Positions 1 to 9,800 of a stretch of 64,000 nt of DNA are shown in pieces. The notes beneath the pieces were generated by a model. It was given only the letters and a program-made list of their open reading frames with translations. It had not been told where the DNA came from and made no database searches. Position 1 is the stretch's first letter. Every line of letters begins with the position of its first letter. Origin of the DNA: Microvirga sp. BSC39 (GTDB lineage Bacteria > Pseudomonadota > Alphaproteobacteria > Rhizobiales > Beijerinckiaceae); the NCBI RefSeq assembly GCF_000739015.1, contig NZ_JPUG01000078.1, positions 62,001 through 126,000 of the forward strand. Reading direction: 5' to 3'. The position numbers and the translations under genes are program-made.

Positions 1-383
1 ATTCCGTCATCGGCCACCGACCGACCTGGGCCATGGGGGTGAACTCCGCGGCCTCCGGCGAGGGGCAGGGCGCCAAGGCCGAGCCCCGCGAGTGGGAATA
101 TGTCGATCCGCTCGGGGTTCTCCGGGGAGAGGACTTTACCCAGGCCCGCGCGCGCCGGGCCTCCCCTGAGCCGAAGCGGCCGCGCTATACGGGGGCGGTG
201 CGCCGGGCCCTGGATGTCCTCGGCCTGGACGAGGCCGCCGACGGGCCGGCCATCAAGGCCCAGTACAAGGCCCTGGTGAAGCGGTTCCACCCGGATGCCA
301 ATGGGGGCGACCGCTCCTTCGAGGAGCGCCTGCGCGACATCATCAAGGCGCACGACATCCTCAAAAGTGCCGGCCTCTGCTGA
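1..383 (+). CDS. DnaJ domain-containing protein (5' end outside window)
   Basis: This is the C-terminal part of a J-domain co-chaperone-like protein. The frame is open to the left edge and reads GHRPTW just before the first internal ATG (33), so the gene almost certainly begins upstream of the window. The J domain is at the C-terminus, where ALDVLGL is followed by the HPD signature (RFHPDANGG) that stimulates the DnaK ATPase. The protein ends at SAGLC. The arrangement, a non-standard N-terminus followed by a terminal J domain, is typical of short alphaproteobacterial DnaJ-family proteins, and the gene lies directly upstream of cobS. The specific client is unknown. Confidence 0.8.
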   Translation, partial: SVIGHRPTWAMGVNSAASGEGQGAKAEPREWEYVDPLGVLRGEDFTQARARRASPEPKRPRYTGAVRRALDVLGLDEAADGPAIKAQYKALVKRFHPDANGGDRSFEERLRDIIKAHDILKSAGLC

Positions 384-499
384 AGACGATATCCTTTCAG
401 GCAGACCCGATAGGCTTATTAGGAAATTGCACCATCCGGTTATGGGGTTTAAGAAACCCATGACACCTTCACGACATGTATCCGAACAAGAGGCCCCTT

Positions 500-1489
500 A
501 TGACGGCACATACCGAGACAGCGACCCTTACGCCTGACATGAAGGTGTCCGTGCGACAGGTCTTCGGCATCGACTCGGATCTGGAGGTCCCGGCCTTTTC
601 GCAGGCCGAACAGCATGTGCCCGACCTCGACCCCGACTACCTCTTCGACCGGGACACGACCCTGGCCATCCTGGCGGGTTTCGCGCGCAACCGCCGCGTG
701 ATGATCACCGGCTATCACGGCACCGGCAAGTCGACCCATATCGAGCAGGTGGCCGCCCGCCTGAACTGGCCCTGCGTGCGCGTCAACCTGGACAGCCACG
801 TCTCCCGCATCGACCTCGTCGGCAAGGACGCCATCGTGCTCCAGGAGGGCAAGCAGGTCACGGCCTTCCAGGACGGCATCCTGCCCTGGGCTCTGCAGAA
901 CAACGTTGCCCTCGTGTTCGACGAATACGATGCCGGCCGTCCCGACGTGATGTTCGTGATCCAGCGCGTGCTGGAGCAGTCGGGCAAGCTCACGCTCCTC
1001 GACCAGAAGCGCGTGATCCGGCCTCATCCGGCCTTCCGGCTGTTCGCCACCGCCAACACGGTGGGGTTGGGCGACACCTCGGGCCTCTATCACGGCACGC
1101 AGCAGATCAACCAGGGCCAGATGGACCGCTGGTCCATCGTGACGACCCTCAACTACCTGCCGCACGACAAGGAGGTGGACATCGTCCTCTCCAAGGCGAA
1201 GCACTACCAGGAGGATCCGGCCGGCCGGGACATCGTCAACAAGATGGTGCGCGTGGCCGATCTCACCCGCTCGGCCTTCATGAACGGCGACCTTTCGACC
1301 GTCATGAGCCCGCGCACGGTGATCACCTGGGCGGAGAACGCCGAGATCTTCGGCGACACGGGCTTTGCCTTCCGCGTCACCTTCCTCAACAAGTGCGACG
1401 AGCTGGAGCGCACCCTCGTGGCCGAGTTCTACCAGCGCTCCTTCGGCAAGGAACTGCCTGAGAGCGCCGTGAATATGGTTCTGTCTTAA
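500..1489 (+). CDS. cobS: Cobaltochelatase subunit CobS
   Basis: CobS is the AAA+ ATPase subunit of the aerobic cobaltochelatase CobNST, which inserts cobalt into hydrogenobyrinic acid a,c-diamide during cobalamin synthesis. The protein is 330 residues, close to the family's usual length. The Walker A motif GYHGTGKST is at about 71-79 and a Walker B-like VFDEYD lies near residue 140. The ATG at 500 is chosen over an in-frame ATG at 476 because AAGAGG sits about 7 bases before it. cobT follows after a dispersed palindromic repeat, so the two genes are probably one transcription unit. The large CobN subunit is not in this window. Confidence 0.95.
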   Translation: MTAHTETATLTPDMKVSVRQVFGIDSDLEVPAFSQAEQHVPDLDPDYLFDRDTTLAILAGFARNRRVMITGYHGTGKSTHIEQVAARLNWPCVRVNLDSHVSRIDLVGKDAIVLQEGKQVTAFQDGILPWALQNNVALVFDEYDAGRPDVMFVIQRVLEQSGKLTLLDQKRVIRPHPAFRLFATANTVGLGDTSGLYHGTQQINQGQMDRWSIVTTLNYLPHDKEVDIVLSKAKHYQEDPAGRDIVNKMVRVADLTRSAFMNGDLSTVMSPRTVITWAENAEIFGDTGFAFRVTFLNKCDELERTLVAEFYQRSFGKELPESAVNMVLS

Positions 1490-1497
1490 AACGGCCC

Positions 1498-1624
1498 TGT
1501 CATTCCGGGGCGGCGCAGCCGAGCCCGGAATCCATAAACGCTGACGTCTCAGGATTAGGTGGATACGCAGCAACCATCCTCATTCTGTCGTGGTTATGGA
1601 TCCTTAGCCTTCGCGGGGATGACA
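1498..1624. repeat. Dispersed palindromic repeat between cobS and cobT
   Basis: The left part reads TGTCATTCCGGGGCGGCGCA and continues to GGAATCCATAA. The right part is its approximate inverse, TTATGGATCC followed by CGCGGGGATGACA. The arms flank about 50 bases, so the element could fold as a long imperfect hairpin. GTCATTCCGGGGC...GGGATGACA intergenic repeats are common in Hyphomicrobiales genomes (known from the group). It fills almost the whole gap between cobS and cobT and could affect their relative expression; that is inference. Confidence 0.65.
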
Positions 1625-1649
1625 CAAGACGAAGCGTCAGGGAGGTGAG

Positions 1650-3548
1650 ATGTCCATCTCGAACCGCAAGCCAGGTGAGAAGAAGGAAGCGCCGGCGGAG
1701 CCGCTGAAGCGCTCCATCGCCGGCACCATGAAGGCGATCGCCAGGAAACCCGACCTCGAGGTAGCCTTCGCGTCCGACCGCCCGGTGCTCATGGGCCAGG
1801 ACAAGGCCCGCCTGCCGGAGCCGCCGCGGCGGCTGACCTCGCAGGACGTGGCGATCCTGCGCGGCAATGCCGACGCCATGGCGCTCAGGCTCGCCTGCCA
1901 CGACACCAATCTGCACCGCAAGCTGGCTCCTGACGGTCAGGCGGCGCGTGCCGTGTTCGACGCGGTCGAGCAGGCGCGCGTGGAATCCATCGGCTCGCGC
2001 CGCATGGCCGGCATCTCGTCCAACATCACGGCCATGCTGGAGGATCGGTATCATCGCGGCGGCAAGTACGAGGAGATCACGGATCGGGCCGATGCGCCGC
2101 TCGAGGATGCGCTCGCCCTCATGGTGCGCGAGCGCCTGACGGGGCAGAAGCCGCCCGCTTCGGCGGCCAAGATCGTCGATCTCTGGCGCGACTTCATCGA
2201 GGACCGCGCCGGGCGCGACCTCGACGGCCTGCTCAAGAACATCGAGAACCAGCGCAGCTTCGCCCGCAACATCCGCGACCTGCTCTCCTCCCTCGACATG
2301 GCCGACGAGGCCTCCATGGATTCCGAGGACGAGGAGGACGAGGAGGAGAACGAGTCCGAGCAGCAGGAGCAGCAGGGCGAAGGCGAATCCGAGCAGGAGA
2401 GCCAGGGCGACCGCGCCGAAACGGAGATCAGCGAGGACTCCAGCGACGAAATGGAGGACGGCGCCACGGAAGAGGCCGACGGTCCTTCCGGCGAGATGCC
2501 TGAGGAATCCGAAGAGGCCGAGTCGGAAGATGCCGGCGAATCCTGGCGCCCGCCGTCGCGCTCGAACGAGGCGCGAGGCCCCGACTACAAGGCCTACACT
2601 CAGAAATTCGACGAGATCATCCATGCGGAGGATCTCTGCGATGCGGACGAGCTGACGCGCCTTCGCGCCTATCTCGACAAGCAGCTCGCCCATCTCCAGG
2701 GCGTGGTCGGGCGTCTGGCGAACCGCCTGCAGCGCCGCCTCATGGCGCAGCAGAACCGGTCCTGGGAATTCGACCTCGAAGAAGGCACCCTCGATCCCGT
2801 GCGGCTTCCCCGCATCATCATGGACCCGTACCAGCCCCTCTCCTTCAAGCAGGAGCAGGACACGAATTTCCGCGACACCGTGGTCACGCTGCTCCTGGAC
2901 AATTCAGGTTCCATGCGCGGACGCCCGATCACGGTGGCGGCCACCTGCGCGGACATCCTGGCGCGCACGCTCGAGCGCTGCGGCGTGAAGGTCGAGATCC
3001 TCGGCTTCACCACCCGCGCCTGGAAGGGCGGGCAGGCCCGCGAGAACTGGCTGCAGGCCAGCAAGCCGGCCAATCCCGGCCGCCTCAACGACCTGCGCCA
3101 CATCATCTACAAGTCGGCGGACGCACCCTGGCGGCGCGCGCGCAAGAACCTCGGCCTCATGATGCGCGAGGGTCTCCTGAAGGAGAACATCGACGGCGAG
3201 GCCCTCGACTGGGCGCACAAGCGCCTGCTCGGCCGGCCCGAGCAGCGGCGCATCCTGATGGTGATCTCGGACGGCGCGCCGGTGGACGACTCGACCCTCT
3301 CAGTCAATCCCGGCAACTATCTCGAGCGGCACCTGCGCTACGTCATCGAGGAGATCGAGACCCGCTCGCCCGTGGAGCTCATCGCCATCGGCATCGGCCA
3401 CGACGTGACGCGTTATTACCGCCGCGCCGTGACCATCGTCGACGCCGAGGAGCTCGGCGGCGTCATGACCGAGAAGCTTGCGGAGCTGTTCGAGGAGAAT
3501 GCCGGGCCGCCGGCCCGCGGGGCTCCCCGCCGCAAGGCCGTCGCTTGA
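1650..3548 (+). CDS. cobT: Cobaltochelatase subunit CobT
   Basis: CobT is the MIDAS/VWA-domain partner of CobS in the ATP-dependent cobaltochelatase. The protein is 632 residues. An N-terminal domain (about 1-220) is followed by a very acidic low-complexity stretch (about 222-300, rich in E, D, S and Q). A C-terminal VWA domain has the metal-ion-dependent adhesion motif DNSGS near residue 417 and a later SDGAP. GGGAGG precedes the ATG by about 7 bases. It follows cobS and its stop overlaps the TTG start of the next gene, suggesting a three-gene transcript. Confidence 0.95.
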   Translation: MSISNRKPGEKKEAPAEPLKRSIAGTMKAIARKPDLEVAFASDRPVLMGQDKARLPEPPRRLTSQDVAILRGNADAMALRLACHDTNLHRKLAPDGQAARAVFDAVEQARVESIGSRRMAGISSNITAMLEDRYHRGGKYEEITDRADAPLEDALALMVRERLTGQKPPASAAKIVDLWRDFIEDRAGRDLDGLLKNIENQRSFARNIRDLLSSLDMADEASMDSEDEEDEEENESEQQEQQGEGESEQESQGDRAETEISEDSSDEMEDGATEEADGPSGEMPEESEEAESEDAGESWRPPSRSNEARGPDYKAYTQKFDEIIHAEDLCDADELTRLRAYLDKQLAHLQGVVGRLANRLQRRLMAQQNRSWEFDLEEGTLDPVRLPRIIMDPYQPLSFKQEQDTNFRDTVVTLLLDNSGSMRGRPITVAATCADILARTLERCGVKVEILGFTTRAWKGGQARENWLQASKPANPGRLNDLRHIIYKSADAPWRRARKNLGLMMREGLLKENIDGEALDWAHKRLLGRPEQRRILMVISDGAPVDDSTLSVNPGNYLERHLRYVIEEIETRSPVELIAIGIGHDVTRYYRRAVTIVDAEELGGVMTEKLAELFEENAGPPARGAPRRKAVA

Positions 3549-4549
3549 GGCTCACCCGGCGCAGCTTCCTGATCGGCGGCGGTGCCGCTGCCGCGACGCT
3601 CGCCTGCACGGGCGTCGCCGTGGCGCAGCGCCCGCAGGCTTTCAAGGCGGCAACGGCGATCCGGGTCGAGGCGCAGCCGATCAGCCGTCTCTCGACCACC
3701 GATCCCGACCGCAGCCGCTTCGGCGCGCTGATGTTCCGCTCCGGCGCCATCCTGCGCTCCGACGTGCCGGCCTTCGGGGGCTTTTCCGGCCTGTGGCGCT
3801 CAGCCAGCGGGCAGGAGATCATCGCTCTTGCGGACAATGCGCAGATCCTGAAAGCCCGAATCGAGACGGCGGACGGGCGGCTCGCGGGCCTGTCCGGCCC
3901 GGTCCTCTCTCCCCTGATCCTCGGCAACGGCGTCCCGATGCGGCGCTCGCGCTACTACGACACCGAGAGCTTCGCACTCTCGGGTAATAACGTGTTCATC
4001 GGCACCGAGCGCAACCATGCCGTCATCCGTTTCGAGCGCAATGCTGCGGGCAGCATCATCCGGGGCGTCCCGATTCCGGTTCCTCAGGCTTTGAAGGACC
4101 TGCCGAGCAATGGCGGCCTGGAGGCGCTGGCCGTTGCGCCGCAACGCTCGCCCCTGAGCGGTGCTCTGGTGGGCATCGCCGAGGGTGGCAGCGGCTTCAT
4201 TCTCACGGGAGGCCGGCAGGGAGCCTTTCAGGTGGCTCTCACCAATGGCTTCGACGTCACCGATCTGGCCTTCCTGCCCGATGGCGACGCGGTGATCCTG
4301 GAGCGGCGGTTCTCGCTCTTCGGCGGCTTCGCGTGCCGCCTGCGCCGCCTCGACGCGGCGGCTGTCCGACCGGGAGCACGGGTCGACGGGGAGGTGCTCT
4401 ACGAGAGCGAGCCCTCACATCAGGTCGACAATATGGAAGGACTGGCGATTCACCGCGAGGGCGGCGAGACGGTTTTGTCCCTGATCTCCGACGACAATTT
4501 CAGCGCGCTGCAGAAAACCGTGCTGCTGGAGTTTTCCCTAGTCGCCTGA
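3545..4549 (+). CDS. Tat-exported esterase-like/phytase-like protein
   Basis: This is a 334-residue predicted periplasmic protein. The N-terminus has a twin-arginine signal (RRSFLIGG followed by an Ala-rich hydrophobic stretch and a cut near AVAQ). The body resembles the 'esterase-like activity of phytase' family, a beta-propeller-like fold; a late segment with DNMEGLAI and SDDNFS matches the calcium and substrate region of that family. Substrate is not predictable. The start is a TTG whose TG is shared with the TGA stop of cobT, so translation is probably coupled. It ends 16 bases before the convergent transporter gene. Confidence 0.75.
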   Translation: MRLTRRSFLIGGGAAAATLACTGVAVAQRPQAFKAATAIRVEAQPISRLSTTDPDRSRFGALMFRSGAILRSDVPAFGGFSGLWRSASGQEIIALADNAQILKARIETADGRLAGLSGPVLSPLILGNGVPMRRSRYYDTESFALSGNNVFIGTERNHAVIRFERNAAGSIIRGVPIPVPQALKDLPSNGGLEALAVAPQRSPLSGALVGIAEGGSGFILTGGRQGAFQVALTNGFDVTDLAFLPDGDAVILERRFSLFGGFACRLRRLDAAAVRPGARVDGEVLYESEPSHQVDNMEGLAIHREGGETVLSLISDDNFSALQKTVLLEFSLVA

Positions 4550-4565
4550 AATCCGGCCGCCTGAA

Positions 4566-5189
4566 TCAGGCGTGCCGCTGCAGCCGCGGGCGCATGAACG
4601 CCAGGATGGCCCCGTAGGGGGCAATCGCCATGGTGGCCAGCGCAAGCTTCACCCCGTAATCCGCGACCGCGAGGTTGACCCACGGGAGGGCGATGCACTG
4701 GTCCACGATCCCCGTCTGGCCCAGCATCTCGCTGATGGTGAGACTGACGCCCGGCACCACGCCGCAATAGAAGGCGAATGAGAAGAAGATCGCCGTGTCG
4801 AGCCCCGAGGAGATCACCGAGGAGATGAACGGCGGCATCCACCAGGCCTTGTCGCGCAAGCGGGCGAAGATGCTGATGTCGAGAAGCTGGGCCGTCAGGA
4901 AGGCCGCGCCGGACGCGATGGCGATGCGCGGCGTCGCCAGGACGACCGAGAGGGCCACGGCCAGCACGAAGCCGACATAGACCACGCGACGGGCGCCCTT
5001 CGTCCCGAAGCGGCGGTTCGACAGGTCCGTGACCAGGAACGAGAACGGATAGCTGAAGGCGCCCCAGGTCAGGTAGTCGCCCATGCCCCAATGGGTGAAG
5101 GGATGCTGGACCAGGATGTTCGACGAGAGGACGACCAGGGTCATTGCGGTGAGCGCAATGAGGAAGTCGCGGCGATCAATCCGGGTCAT
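4566..5189 (-). CDS. Queuosine-precursor transporter, YhhQ/VUT family
   Basis: The product is an inner-membrane protein of 207 residues with about six hydrophobic helices. It belongs to the vitamin-uptake-like (VUT) family typified by YhhQ, which imports the 7-deazaguanine queuosine precursors preQ0 or preQ1. Family-like features include the early NILVQHPF and FLVTDLSNRRFG segments and a later ISSGLDTAIFFS. The ATG at 5189 is preferred because GGAAGAG lies about 7 bases upstream; an ATG two codons earlier is too close to that site. It lies downstream of rpmB, separated by the rpmB terminator, so it likely has its own promoter. Confidence 0.85.
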   Translation of the reverse strand: MTRIDRRDFLIALTAMTLVVLSSNILVQHPFTHWGMGDYLTWGAFSYPFSFLVTDLSNRRFGTKGARRVVYVGFVLAVALSVVLATPRIAIASGAAFLTAQLLDISIFARLRDKAWWMPPFISSVISSGLDTAIFFSFAFYCGVVPGVSLTISEMLGQTGIVDQCIALPWVNLAVADYGVKLALATMAIAPYGAILAFMRPRLQRHA

Positions 5190-5230
5190 AGACATTCTCT
5201 TCCAGGCAGAGCTTAAACACCAACGCAAAA

Positions 5231-5252
5231 CGGGCGGCACCAGGGCCGCCCG
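5231..5252 (-). terminator. Rho-independent terminator of rpmB
   Basis: An 8-bp perfect GC stem (CGGGCGGC/GCCGCCCG) with a 6-base loop. On the minus strand it is followed by TTTTGCG. It lies just past the rpmB stop codon. Confidence 0.75.
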
Positions 5253-5279
5253 CAAAGCCAATTTTCCGGCGATCCGAGA

Positions 5280-5570
5280 TCAGCTCGCAGCGGCGAGCTT
5301 CTTCTCGAGTTCGCGCTTCACCGCCAGCGCGGTGGTGGAGAGCTCCTCAGCCTTGGCCTTGGCCAGGAAGGCATCGAGGCCGCCGCGGTGCTCGACCGAG
5401 CGGAGCGCATTGGCGGTGACGCGCAGGCGGAAGGAGCGCTGCAGGGCGTCAGATTGGAGCGTGACGTTGCAGAGGTTCGGCAGGAACTTCCGCTTCGTCT
5501 TGCGGTTCGAGTGGCTCACCAGGTGGCCACTCAGCACGGCCTTGCCGGTCAGTTCGCAACGGCGCGACAT
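5280..5570 (-). CDS. rpmB: 50S ribosomal protein L28
   Basis: L28 is a component of the large ribosomal subunit. The 96-residue protein starts MSRRCELTGKAV and contains the conserved HSNRKTKRKFLPN segment, matching alphaproteobacterial L28 closely in length. It lacks the four-cysteine zinc-binding form seen in some bacteria. The ATG at 5570 is fixed by similarity, with AGGAT upstream. The gene is monocistronic, ending at a strong terminator. Confidence 0.97.
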   Translation of the reverse strand: MSRRCELTGKAVLSGHLVSHSNRKTKRKFLPNLCNVTLQSDALQRSFRLRVTANALRSVEHRGGLDAFLAKAKAEELSTTALAVKRELEKKLAAAS

Positions 5571-5803
5571 GGGTTCAATCCTATTCGTCGTGTGAGGGTC
5601 GCGACCACAATTCGCGGGTTTGCAAGATCGCAGATCCCACGCGGCCGGACACCAGAAGTCCTTGGAAGGTGCGAGCCTATAAGCCGAAACAGGGGTGTGG
5701 GTCAAGAATAGCGCGACGTCGCACCCTCTTTTTTTCGGCCGCGTGGTCACGATTTATTGCGAATCTCGTGCGATGCAACAGAATAGACTATCGGAACAGC
5801 CCT

Positions 5804-6664
5804 ATGCGCCTCACCGCCTCAGCTCTCGTAACCTTGGCCTTTGCAGGAACGGCGTCGTTCGCTCATGGGCAGACCCTCAAGGTGACGTACGACCTCTCTC
5901 TCGCTGGCTTGCCCCTGGGGAAAGCAGACTTGGTCTCGTCCTTCAAGGGCAAGAAATACCAGATGCAGGGCAATGCGAAGCTCACCGGCCTCGCCATGAT
6001 CCTGACCGGCGGCAAGGGCGAGGCTTCCGCGTCAGGCACTCTCGCCGGAGCCGGCCCGCGCTCGACGAGCTTCGCCGTGGTGTCCAAGACCTCCGACAAC
6101 CAGCGCAGCGTCCGCATGGGGTTGAAGGGCGGGCACGTGGCCGACGTCGAGATCGACCCGCCCCTCGAGCCCAAGGAAGACCGCATCCCGGTCCAGCCTG
6201 CGGACAAGAAGGGGGTCGTCGATCCCATGAGCGCGCTGCTCATGCCGGCTCTGGCGTCGAAGGCTCTGACCGATCCGGACAATTGCAACCGGACCCTTCC
6301 CGTCTTCGACGGCGCCTCCCGCATGAACGTGGTTCTCAGCTATGCGGAGACCAAGAACGTCGAGGTGGCGGGCTATTCCGGTCCGGTTCTCGTCTGCAAT
6401 GCCCGCTATGTGCCGGTCTCCGGCCACAGGCCCGAGCGGCCGGCCACCAAGTTCATGCAGGAAAACCGGGACATGTCTGTCTGGCTTGCTCCCGTCGAAG
6501 GCCCGCGCCTGCTCTTCCCCCTGAAGGTCTCCGTGCGCACGATGATCGGCGTCGGCGAGATGCAGGCCTCAGCCTGGTCGCTCGAAGGGGACGGCAAGGC
6601 GTCCCGGCCCATGCGCCGGGCCGTGCGGGCGGACGAGGCCGTCCAGGCCGGGGCTGTCCAATAG
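5804..6664 (+). CDS. DUF3108 domain-containing exported protein
   Basis: A 286-residue protein with a Sec signal peptide (hydrophobic to about residue 22, cut near AHGQ). The mature part starts LKVTYDLSLAGLPLGKADL, characteristic of the DUF3108 family of beta-rich envelope proteins. Two cysteines (in DNCNRTL and VCNARY) may form a disulfide. The function of the family is not established. The ATG at 5804 is chosen because it begins the signal peptide; the upstream in-frame extension is compositionally unlike coding DNA. It stands alone between the rpmB promoter region and the helicase. Confidence 0.8.
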   Translation: MRLTASALVTLAFAGTASFAHGQTLKVTYDLSLAGLPLGKADLVSSFKGKKYQMQGNAKLTGLAMILTGGKGEASASGTLAGAGPRSTSFAVVSKTSDNQRSVRMGLKGGHVADVEIDPPLEPKEDRIPVQPADKKGVVDPMSALLMPALASKALTDPDNCNRTLPVFDGASRMNVVLSYAETKNVEVAGYSGPVLVCNARYVPVSGHRPERPATKFMQENRDMSVWLAPVEGPRLLFPLKVSVRTMIGVGEMQASAWSLEGDGKASRPMRRAVRADEAVQAGAVQ

Positions 6665-6864
6665 GCTCTCAGATCAAGCCCAGAGAATCCTTGGCGAAAG
6701 CACTTGTAGCGGGTGGCGAAAGTGGCGCCCGTCCCCATATAAGGGCATAGCCCGCAGCCGGCCGCGAGGGCCGGGCTGCCTTGAAGAGAAGGCTTCCGGC
6801 TCCGGCATCCGGCCCGCACAGCCTCTCGTATCCGGGACGTTCAAGCATTACCCGTCATCCAGGC

Positions 6865-9800
6865 ATGGCCCGTCGTTCCCTTCCCCCGCAGGCGCGCTCG
6901 CGCGGCGTCACGGCCGTGCTCGGCCCGACCAATACCGGCAAGACCCATCTGGCCATCGAGCGCATGCTCGGCCATGACAGCGGCATGATCGGCCTGCCCC
7001 TGCGCCTGCTTGCGCGCGAGGTCTACAACCGCGTGGTGGAGAAGGCCGGACCCCACAACGTCGCCCTGGTCACCGGCGAGGAAAAGATCAAGCCGGATCG
7101 GCCGCGCTATTGGATCTCCACCGTCGAGGCGATGCCCCGGGATCTCGATGTCGCCTTCGTGGCCGTGGACGAGATCCAGCTCGCCAGCGATCTCGACCGG
7201 GGCCATGTCTTCACCGACCGCCTGCTGAACCAGCGTGGGCGCGAGGAGACGCTGCTCATCGGCTCGGCCACCATGCGCCCGGTGATCGAGGCGCTGATCC
7301 CGGGCGTTCACGTGGTCACCCGGCCGCGCCTGTCGCAGCTCTCGTTCGCGGGCGAGAAGAAGGTTTCGCGCCTGCCCCGGCGCTCGGCCATCGTGGCCTT
7401 CTCGGCCGAGGAGGTTTACGGCATCGCCGAGCTCATCCGCCGCCAGAGCGGCGGCGCGGCCGTGGTGCTCGGGGCGCTTTCGCCCCGCACCCGCAACGCC
7501 CAGGTCGAGCTCTTCCAGAATGGCGACGTGGATTACCTCATCGCCACGGACGCCATCGGCATGGGGCTCAACCTCGACGTGAACCATGTGGCCTTCGCGT
7601 CCGACAAGAAGTTCGACGGGTTCCAGTTCCGCAAGCTGAACAATCCTGAACTGGCCCAGATCGCCGGCCGCGCCGGCCGCTACATGCGCGACGGGACCTT
7701 CGGCACCTCCGGCCGCTGTCCGCCCTTCGATGCGGAAACCGTCCAGGCGCTCGAAAACCACGTCTTCGACCCGGTGCGCATCCTGCAATGGCGCAACCCC
7801 GATCTCGACTTCTCCTCGCTCGCCCGCCTGCGCGATTCGCTTGGGAGCCAGCCGCGGGAGCATGGGCTCGTGCGGGCCCCCACCGGCGAGGACGTCACGT
7901 CTCTCGAAGTTCTGGCCCGGGAGGACGACATCCAGGCCATGGCCCGCTCGCAATATGCCGTGGAGCGGCTCTGGCAGATCTGCCAGGTTCCGGACTACCG
8001 AAAGGTTTCTCCGCAGACCCATGCGGATCTTGTCGGCCAGCTCTACCGTTTTCTCATGAAGGACGGGGCCATCCCGGCCGACTGGTTTGCCCGCCATCTG
8101 TCCGCTATGGATCGGACCGATGGGGATATCGATACCCTCTCCAACCGCATCGCCCAGGTCCGCACCTGGTCCTTCGTCGCCAATCGTCCCGACTGGTTGA
8201 AGGATCCGGAGCATTGGCAGGATGTTGCGCGTCAGGTAGAGGACAAGCTATCGGATGCGCTCCATGAACGCCTCGCCCAAAGGTTCATCGACCGGCGGAC
8301 GAGCGTTCTCATGCGGCGCTTGAGAGAGAACAAGATGCTCGAAGCGGAAATTACGACCACCGGCGACGTCACCGTCGAGGGTCAGCACATCGGTCACCTG
8401 CACGGCTTCCATTTCGTGCCGGATCCCCAGGCCGACACCACGGAGGTCAAGACCCTGCGCAACGCCGCCAGCAAGGCGCTGGCCGGCGAGATCGAGGCGC
8501 GGGCGGACCGGTTCGCCGAAACCGCCGACACGATGCTCGTGCTGTCCAACGACGGCACCATCCGGTGGATGGGCGACCCGGTGGCCAAGCTGGAGCCCGG
8601 CGACAAGCTGTTCGATCCCAAGCTTCGCATCCTCTCGGACGAGCACCTCACGGGTCCCGCCCGGGACAAGGTGGACATCCGCCTGCGCGCCTGGCTCAAG
8701 GCCTATGTGGTGCGCCTGCTCGGCCCCCTGCTGCAGCTTGAGGACAGCCAGGAACTCACGGGCCTGGCCCGCGGCATCGGCTTCCAGATCGGTGAGGCGC
8801 TCGGTGTCCTGGAGCGGTCCAAGGTTCTCAACGATGTCCGCAGCCTCGACCAGGATGCCCGAGGCGCCCTGCGCAAGGCGGGCGTGCGCTTCGGCGCCTA
8901 TCATCTCTACCTGCCGGCCCTGCTGAAGCCGGCGCCCCGCGTGCTCGCAACCCAGCTCTGGGCCCTGCAGAACGGCGGCCTCGACCAGAAGGGCATCGAC
9001 GAGATCGCCCATCTGGCCCAGTCCGGCCGCACCTCGATCCCGGTGGATCAGGAGATCGCCCACGGGCTCTACCGGGCCGCAGGCTTCCGGGTGCTCGGCG
9101 GCCGCGCCGTGCGCGTCGACATCCTGGAGCGACTGGCCGATCTCATCCGTCCGGCGATCGCCTACCGTCCCGGCATCACCCCCGGCGAGCCGCCGGCGGG
9201 CGCGGCCGACGGCGAAGGCTTCGTGCCGACGGTCGCCATGACGTCCCTCGTGGGCTGCGCCGGCGAGGATTTCGCCACGATCCTGAAGTCGCTCGGCTAT
9301 GTGATGGATCGTCGCGCCGGTCCCGCCATCACGGTTCCGCTCGTGGAGGCCCCGCGGGCCATCGAGGCCCCAACCGCGCCTCCCGAGGGCGACGCTGCCG
9401 CTCCGGCCGAGGAAGCCTCGTCCGAGGCAGCTCCCGCTGAGACGGCCGAGGCTGCGGTCGGCACCGATGCAGTCGGCACCGAGGAGATCGGCGCGGTTGC
9501 CGTGGAGGCTCCCGAGGCGTCCGTCTCCGAGCAGGAAGTCGAGGCCAGCGCCGCCGAGGCCGTGGCTTCGCCCGAGGGCGACGCGATGGCTCCCGCGGAG
9601 GCGTCAGCCGAAGTTCCTGCTGAGGAGGCAGCTCCCGCCGAGCCCGAGATGATCGAGGTTTGGCGCCAGGGCCGCCGCCATCACGACGGCGCTCAGGCTC
9701 ATCGCGGTCGCGACGCCCGTGGCGGCCGTCACGATCGCGGCGAGCGTTCCGACCGCCAGGAGCAGCGCCAGGATCGCGGCGACCGTCGCCCGCGCCATGG

